From positions 248,001 to 312,000 of the forward strand of contig JACKHW010000002.1 of NCBI GenBank assembly GCA_020638795.1: a stretch of 64,000 bases of DNA. Reading direction: 5' to 3'. Within the stretch, counting starts at the first letter, position 1, and each line of letters starts with the position of its first letter. A program made the translations under genes and the position numbers. This document shows positions 63,473-64,000 of this stretch, piece by piece. The notes beneath the pieces were generated by a model. It did not search any database, was not told the DNA's origin, and saw nothing but the letters and a program-made list of their open reading frames with translations. Origin of the DNA: Planctomycetota bacterium (GTDB lineage: Bacteria; Planctomycetota; UBA1135; GCA-002748355).

Positions 63473-64000
63473 TCAGGCCAAGTCGGCGAGTTTCAGAAAC
63501 CACGCCGTCCCGCGCCAAAGTGCCTCTTCATCGACGTCGAAGTTCGTCGCATGGTTGGGTGCGACGATTCCCTTCGCCTGGTTTCCGACGCCGAGAAACG
63601 CGAAGCACGCTGGAAGTCGTTCGGCATAACGCGCGAAGTCCTCGCCGCCCATCCAGGGTTCACTTCTGGCCACGAAACCGGCTTCGCCGAAGATCTCCAT
63701 CACGGCTCGTTTTCCGCGCTCGGTCGCAGCTGCATCGTTGACGAGCACCGGGTAGCCGCGCACGTATCCGATCTCGGCGCGACACCCCGCCGCGCTGGCG
63801 GTGTGCGTCACGACTTCCCGAATCCATTCGGGGGCGCGCGCATGCAAGTCTGCGTCGAGGGTACGGACCGTGCCTTTCAGTTCGACTTCGTCGGGAATCA
63901 CGTTGGTCGTGCCGGTACCTCCGCGAATCGTCGCGATCGACACGACGAGTGCGTCGAGTGGGCTCGTGCGTCGCGACACGATCGTCTGTAGGGCCATCAC
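63473..64000 (-). CDS. M20 family amidohydrolase/peptidase, partial (N-terminus beyond right edge)
   Basis: The last 176 or so residues of an M20 zinc amidohydrolase. ALQTIVSRRTSPLDALVVSI, GGTGTTNVIPDEVELKGTVR and the later GGEDFARYAERLPACFAFLG are the dimerisation-domain and active-site blocks of IAA-amino acid/hippurate hydrolase-type enzymes. The NHATNFDVDEEALWRGTAWF block near the end is also typical. The zinc-binding N-terminal half is beyond the window. It hydrolyses N-acyl amino acids or amides in related bacteria. Confidence 0.92.
   Translation of the reverse strand: MMALQTIVSRRTSPLDALVVSIATIRGGTGTTNVIPDEVELKGTVRTLDADLHARAPEWIREVVTHTASAAGCRAEIGYVRGYPVLVNDAAATERGKRAVMEIFGEAGFVARSEPWMGGEDFARYAERLPACFAFLGVGNQAKGIVAPNHATNFDVDEEALWRGTAWFLKLADLA

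Overview
The window is 64 kb of high-GC, densely coded bacterial chromosome. No 16S rRNA is present, so lineage is inferred. I lean to Planctomycetota or a close relative. The reasons are a lipoprotein sulfatase, a TatC with an extra periplasmic loop, a secreted arylsulfotransferase with a C-type lectin domain, multihaem cytochromes, DUF4388 proteins, and a secretion/adhesion-like C-terminal module shared by several exported proteins. Many starts have weak or no Shine-Dalgarno, and there are many 4-base ATGA/GTGA overlaps.

Layout. 1-3.9 kb (minus) is a sugar-nucleotide operon: glucose-1-phosphate cytidylyltransferase, a short-chain dehydrogenase, and two zinc-finger SAM methyltransferases, the last running off the left edge. 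4-7.1 kb is a giant diheme beta-propeller protein. 7.3-10.4 kb (minus) holds a CheC/CheX-like protein, a receiver without its phospho-acceptor Asp, and a FliA/WhiG sigma factor with a histone-like basic tail. 11-15.2 kb (minus) is uup-argS-apt. 15.3-20.1 kb holds a DUF4388 protein, an exported protein, a lipoprotein and ettA. 20.4-24.8 kb (plus) is an RND adaptor/pump pair. 24.8-25.9 kb carries two inverted copies of a large hairpin repeat around an SRPBCC gene. 26-29.1 kb has a pentapeptide-repeat potassium-channel-like protein and pnp. 29.2-41.2 kb mixes an exported nuclease, a kinase, a pentahaem cytochrome, a DUF3810 protease-like protein, a second DUF4388 protein, a PDZ-PDZ-thioredoxin rod protein, an exported protein, a Rho-like protein with no Walker A, and coaE. 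41.6-45.4 kb has a membrane-anchored BRCT protein, tatC-cinA and a tRNA-Thr. 45.6-54.4 kb has an 1188-residue membrane protein, a beta-lactamase-like/VanX-like fusion lipoprotein, and a carboxypeptidase-regulatory-domain protein split by an in-frame amber codon. 54.4-64 kb has gene fragments, a sulfatase, a radical SAM enzyme divergent from a four-cluster ferredoxin, exported proteins, an arylsulfotransferase and a partial M20 peptidase.

How it fits together. Most of the window is housekeeping and cell-envelope biology: translation (argS, uup, ettA, tRNA), RNA decay (pnp), cofactors (coaE), export (tatC), surface glycans and exported enzymes. The items most worth following up are the ATPase-dead Rho paralogue, the membrane-tethered BRCT protein, the PDZ-rod-thioredoxin protein with a WSGPC site, the hydrolase/dipeptidase fusion, the hairpin repeat pair and the amber-interrupted gene.
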